From positions 1-7,592 of the forward strand of contig DOZQ01000067.1 of assembly GCA_003517915.1 (NCBI GenBank): 7,592 bases of DNA. Reading direction: 5' to 3'. The notes under the pieces are model-generated. The model was not told the origin of the DNA and ran no database searches. It saw nothing but the letters and a program-made list of their open reading frames with translations. A program made the position numbers and the translations under genes. Position 1 is the stretch's first letter; each line of letters starts with the position of its first letter. Below are positions 5,256 through 7,592 of the stretch, piece by piece. The stretch comes from Oscillospiraceae bacterium (lineage in GTDB: Bacteria; Bacillota; Clostridia; Oscillospirales; Acutalibacteraceae).

Positions 5256-5507
5256 ATGAGTGTGGTAAATATTGTGCTTGGAGCGGTGCTGGGCGTTGTC
5301 TCTTTGATTATTGTCGCGTTTATTTTGCTTCAGGAAGGCCGCCGCGCGGGTATATCCGGTGCGATTTCCGGAGCTGCGGATACCTTTCTCTCTAAAAATA
5401 AGGCCAGAAACTGGGACGCGAAGTTAGGCAGATTGACTAAGTATGTTGTGGTTTTGTTTTTTGTCATTGTTATTGCGGCGAACGTAGTGGCGATTTATTT
5501 TTCATAA
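5256..5507 (+). CDS. secG: Protein translocase subunit SecG
   Basis: SecG is the small inner-membrane partner of SecYE that assists SecA-driven protein export. At 83 residues it has the usual size. The first transmembrane segment spans about 3-24, followed by the conserved cytoplasmic loop QEGRRAGISGAISGAADTF (26-44) and then NKARNWDAKLGRLTK, ending with a second transmembrane segment at about 62-82. This two-helix layout with the Gly/Ser-rich loop is diagnostic. The ATG is set by GTGGAGGG, whose GGAGG core ends seven bases upstream. In many Firmicutes secG is followed by rnr and smpB. Here a terminator and the convergent replication genes follow instead, so it appears to be monocistronic from its own promoter, with possible read-through from upstream. 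Confidence 0.95.
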   Translation: MSVVNIVLGAVLGVVSLIIVAFILLQEGRRAGISGAISGAADTFLSKNKARNWDAKLGRLTKYVVVLFFVIVIAANVVAIYFS

Positions 5508-5518
5508 AGGCAAAGATT

Positions 5519-5575
5519 ATATAATAAAACCGGCCGGGCTTTAGATTGGCTAAAGCCCGGCTTTTGTATTTATTT
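5519..5575. terminator. Bidirectional Rho-independent terminator between secG and the helicase-loader gene
   Basis: A perfect 12-bp stem (GCCGGGCTTTAG at 5533-5544, CTAAAGCCCGGC at 5550-5561) encloses a 5-base loop. TTTTGTATTTATTT follows on the plus strand, and on the minus strand the stem is followed, after three bases, by TTTTATTAT. It can therefore end both secG and the convergent minus-strand operon, whose last stop codon (5570-5572) lies in the plus-strand T-tract. Confidence 0.92.
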
Positions 5576-6550
5576 CTGCATTTTTAGTATTCTTATATCC
5601 CGCCCGAAAAATTGCTTTATAATGTAGTGCCCGACAAAACGTGAAACAATGCGCTGGGTATAGCGGGATTCAAGCTCCTTTATTCCAAGATTCGTATTGA
5701 TTATGGTTGGTTTTCGGGTTAAAATCCTGGTGTTTACAAGATTGTAGATAACCGAAGTGATAAACTGCGAGGAAAATTCCGTGCCTAGATCATCCAGAAT
5801 AAGCAGATCGCAGCTCAGCAGGGAATCGAGCGTGTCGCCGGCTGCGCGGCCGAAATGCTCTTTTTCTATGCGGTGCAGAAAATCCTGCGCAGAGCCATAT
5901 AGCACCCCAAAACCCAAATCCAGCGCTACATTGGCTATAGCCAGCGAAAGATGGGTTTTGCCGAGCCCGGTAGCACCCATAAAGAGTAAATTTGGCGACC
6001 CCGGAGAAAAATTCCCTGCGTAGTTCCGGCAGTATTCAAGCAGCGCCGTCATCCTCTCGCGCGGATTCACACCGGTAGCCGGATCTTTTATATCGGGATA
6101 GTAATCAGGCGAAAAACCGCCGAATTCGGATAATTCGAGCGGCGAATGAATTTTTAATTCCTCGCAAGCAAGCTCCTTGGCGGCCTGCATAACACAGGCG
6201 CAGATTTCACCGTGGGAATAACCGCTGTCGCCGCAAATTTGACAGTGGCGGCGTATATCCAGCCATTCGGAAGACAGACCAAGCTTTGAGAGCAACTTGT
6301 TTCGCTGACCGTAAAGCTCGTCATGCCGGGATTTAAGCGCGGTCAGTCCACTGAGCACGTCTTCATCCATCAAAGAAGCCTGTTTTATGGCGTCAAGATT
6401 CAAGCGCCGAAGCTCATTTTCCAAAGAAGCGAATTCCGGACATTCAAGCATGAGCTTCCCGGCTCTTTTTTTCGCGTCAAGCACAGCCTGCGCCCGACGC
6501 CGCGCTACGACAGCCTGCGCCTCGCGGATATATTCACTATGAAAACCCAT
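5570..6550 (-). CDS. DnaI/DnaC-like AAA+ replicative helicase loader
   Basis: Proteins of this family load the replicative helicase onto DNA at origins or restarted forks. The 326-residue length is close to B. subtilis DnaI (311). The N-terminal helical part (1-95) would contact the helicase. A zinc-finger-like cluster follows with Cys103, Cys106, Cys117 and Cys119 (CQICGD...ICAC). The AAA+ ATPase core has Walker A GATGLGKT (192-199), Walker B LLILDDLG (249-256), a sensor-I-like INTN (284-287) and arginines 300 and 304 in YTQRIVSRF as arginine-finger or sensor candidates. All ATPase motifs look intact. The ATG at 6550 shares one base with the stop of the upstream DnaD-domain gene (TAATG) and has AAAGGA about ten bases before it. 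This pairing with a DnaD-domain gene supports a replication-initiation role over the related IstB transposase helpers, as no transposase is nearby. Confidence 0.9.
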   Translation of the reverse strand: MGFHSEYIREAQAVVARRRAQAVLDAKKRAGKLMLECPEFASLENELRRLNLDAIKQASLMDEDVLSGLTALKSRHDELYGQRNKLLSKLGLSSEWLDIRRHCQICGDSGYSHGEICACVMQAAKELACEELKIHSPLELSEFGGFSPDYYPDIKDPATGVNPRERMTALLEYCRNYAGNFSPGSPNLLFMGATGLGKTHLSLAIANVALDLGFGVLYGSAQDFLHRIEKEHFGRAAGDTLDSLLSCDLLILDDLGTEFSSQFITSVIYNLVNTRILTRKPTIINTNLGIKELESRYTQRIVSRFVGHYIIKQFFGRDIRILKMQK

Positions 6551-7548
6551 TATGCCGATCCTTTCGAGTTTATGGTGTCGTTCATGATCATGGATTCAAT
6601 GTCGGCCAGATTGTAAGAGGCGGAGGAACCGGACGCCGGTTTTTCCGCCTGCATTTCTTTTTCGAGATAATTTTGCAGATCCTTTGAGCTTTTCACGCCG
6701 GCCGAATGCCACTTTTCCAGTATTTTGCCTATGTAGGGAAAAGAGAGCTTAGAGGTTCTGTTGACGCATTCGTCATATGCGCTGCGCAGCACCGAGCGGG
6801 TCATGCCCCAGTCGTCGACCCATTTGAGCGCTAAGTTTTTTTCTTTTTCGCTCGGACGCCGGTGCTCAAGGCCGAACACTGATTCAAGCATACGCCACGC
6901 CTTTTTAGAAACCATGATCTCTTTGATTTGTGTTTCGGCTTTTGCAATGGTGTTTATATCCTTCTCCGCCCAGCTAAGGGCGGTTTTTTCTATATATCCA
7001 AAGCTGCGGCGCTCTTGCGTCAAGGCGTATTCGATGACCATGAGGATGATTGGTACCGGCAGTCCTTCGTGGTCATGAAGCCAGACTAGAGTAGATGTCT
7101 CGCTTTGGCTTAGCAGTCGGCCGAATTTTACCTGCGCCTCGTTAAGCATGAAGGCTATTTCCGGCGACTCGCTTCCGCGCAGCGCAACCTCCTCGCGGGT
7201 GGGTTTTTCTGAGGGTATGTGTGCTTTTGGCTTCTCGGCGACTTTTTCCGGAGGTTTAGCGGACGAAACCCTTTGCGGCGGCTTTTCAGAGCCGTCCTCC
7301 GCTGTCCCGCCGCCTTTAAGCACAATTCCGCATTCTATCCAGTATAAAAACGCGTCGCAGACATCTCCGTGGGAAATACCCAGGGCTTTAGAGATGTCTT
7401 TTTGAGTATGATCCGCGCCGTTATTGCGCAGCAGCCAGAGAAGAACCTTTAGCTGAGCCGCGCCTGCAAGCTTTATATGCCTGTCCACCAAAGAGGATGG
7501 GACGGCGAAGACGGACGAAAACGCGTCGGGATGAATTTTATATTCCAT
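6550..7548 (-). CDS. DnaD-domain replication initiation protein (DnaB/DnaD-like)
   Basis: DnaD and DnaB of Gram-positive bacteria remodel origin DNA and help the loader place the helicase. From the chosen start the protein has 332 residues. A winged-helix-like N-terminal domain (about 10-80, with TQKDISKALGISHGDV as the helix-turn-helix) is followed by a charged Pro/Lys/Glu linker (about 82-125). Two DnaD-type helical domains follow at about 133-201 and 215-295. Each carries the family's Y-x7-W signature: YIEKTALSW at 185-193 and YIGKILEKW at 272-280. Two such domains plus a winged helix resemble DnaB or a DnaD with duplicated tail. The ATG at 7563 gives five more residues, but a TATAAT at 7577-7572 places transcription start near 7565, almost on that codon. 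The ATG at 7548 has GGAG nine bases upstream, so I favour it. Translation runs into the loader gene with a one-base overlap. Confidence 0.85.
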   Translation of the reverse strand: MEYKIHPDAFSSVFAVPSSLVDRHIKLAGAAQLKVLLWLLRNNGADHTQKDISKALGISHGDVCDAFLYWIECGIVLKGGGTAEDGSEKPPQRVSSAKPPEKVAEKPKAHIPSEKPTREEVALRGSESPEIAFMLNEAQVKFGRLLSQSETSTLVWLHDHEGLPVPIILMVIEYALTQERRSFGYIEKTALSWAEKDINTIAKAETQIKEIMVSKKAWRMLESVFGLEHRRPSEKEKNLALKWVDDWGMTRSVLRSAYDECVNRTSKLSFPYIGKILEKWHSAGVKSSKDLQNYLEKEMQAEKPASGSSASYNLADIESMIMNDTINSKGSA

Positions 7549-7571
7549 GAGATAAGTCTCCATTCCGGAAT

Positions 7572-7577
7572 ATTATA
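7572..7577 (-). promoter_or_regulatory. -10 element of the dnaD-dnaI-like operon
   Basis: TATAAT on the minus strand lies 24 bases before the preferred start at 7548. The -35 would be at about 7595-7600, beyond the window edge, so only half of the promoter can be seen. Confidence 0.5.
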
Positions 7578-7592
7578 CTAGAACCATTTCAA

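Noticed and set aside
5570..6550. IstB-like transposase helper instead of a helicase loader
   Set aside because: There is no transposase or inverted repeat nearby. The Cys cluster and tight coupling to a DnaD-domain gene point to DnaI/DnaC.

Overview
The window looks like chromosomal core sequence from a low-to-moderate GC Firmicute, most likely an anaerobic member of Clostridia (an Oscillospiraceae/Ruminococcaceae-type genome is my guess; the species cannot be read from the sequence). The reasons are strong AGGAGG-type ribosome binding sites, GTG starts, sigma-A-like promoters, a DnaD-domain plus DnaI-like helicase-loading pair, a DivIVA-domain coiled-coil protein, a GluD-type glutamate dehydrogenase, and a class I (iron-sulfur) fumarase/tartrate dehydratase beta subunit. 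I see no rRNA, tRNA, insertion sequence, prophage or CRISPR.

Layout, left to right. Positions 1-831 hold the C-terminal two thirds of glutamate dehydrogenase. Positions 832-994 form the leader of corA. It contains an extended -10 promoter, a previously unlisted 29-codon GTG-started leader ORF with its own strong ribosome binding site, and a 12-bp RNA hairpin; corA (995-1933) follows and ends at a strong terminator. Uridine phosphorylase (2023-2790) comes next. It converges on, and overlaps by 4 bp, a minus-strand ComEA-like DNA-binding protein (2787-3374). Between that gene and the next lies a 285-bp divergent promoter region with a near-perfect sigma-A promoter for comEA, an inverted repeat at its transcription start, and a tandemly duplicated promoter for the rightward operon. 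That operon is a DivIVA-domain protein (3660-4619) overlapping by ATGA an orphan fumarase/tartrate dehydratase beta subunit (4616-5149). secG (5256-5507) follows with its own candidate promoter and a bidirectional terminator. On the minus strand, a DnaD-domain initiation protein (about 7548-6550) and a DnaI/DnaC-like AAA+ helicase loader (6550-5570) form a tight two-gene operon whose start and stop share one base.

Most of the genes are housekeeping: amino-acid catabolism, Mg2+ transport, nucleoside salvage, DNA uptake, cell-pole or division scaffolding, protein export and replication initiation. The most interesting signal is the corA leader. The small ORF begins Met-Ser-Pro-Glu-Pro-Ser-Arg-Pro, a proline/acidic N-terminus reminiscent of the enterobacterial Mg2+-sensing leader peptide MgtL, and it sits directly in front of a Mg2+ transporter gene with its stop codon abutting the corA ribosome binding site. 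This suggests a translation-based Mg2+ sensor in a Clostridia relative, which I infer and cannot prove from sequence alone. Secondary points are the orphan hydratase beta subunit co-translated with a DivIVA-type protein and the duplicated promoter in front of them.
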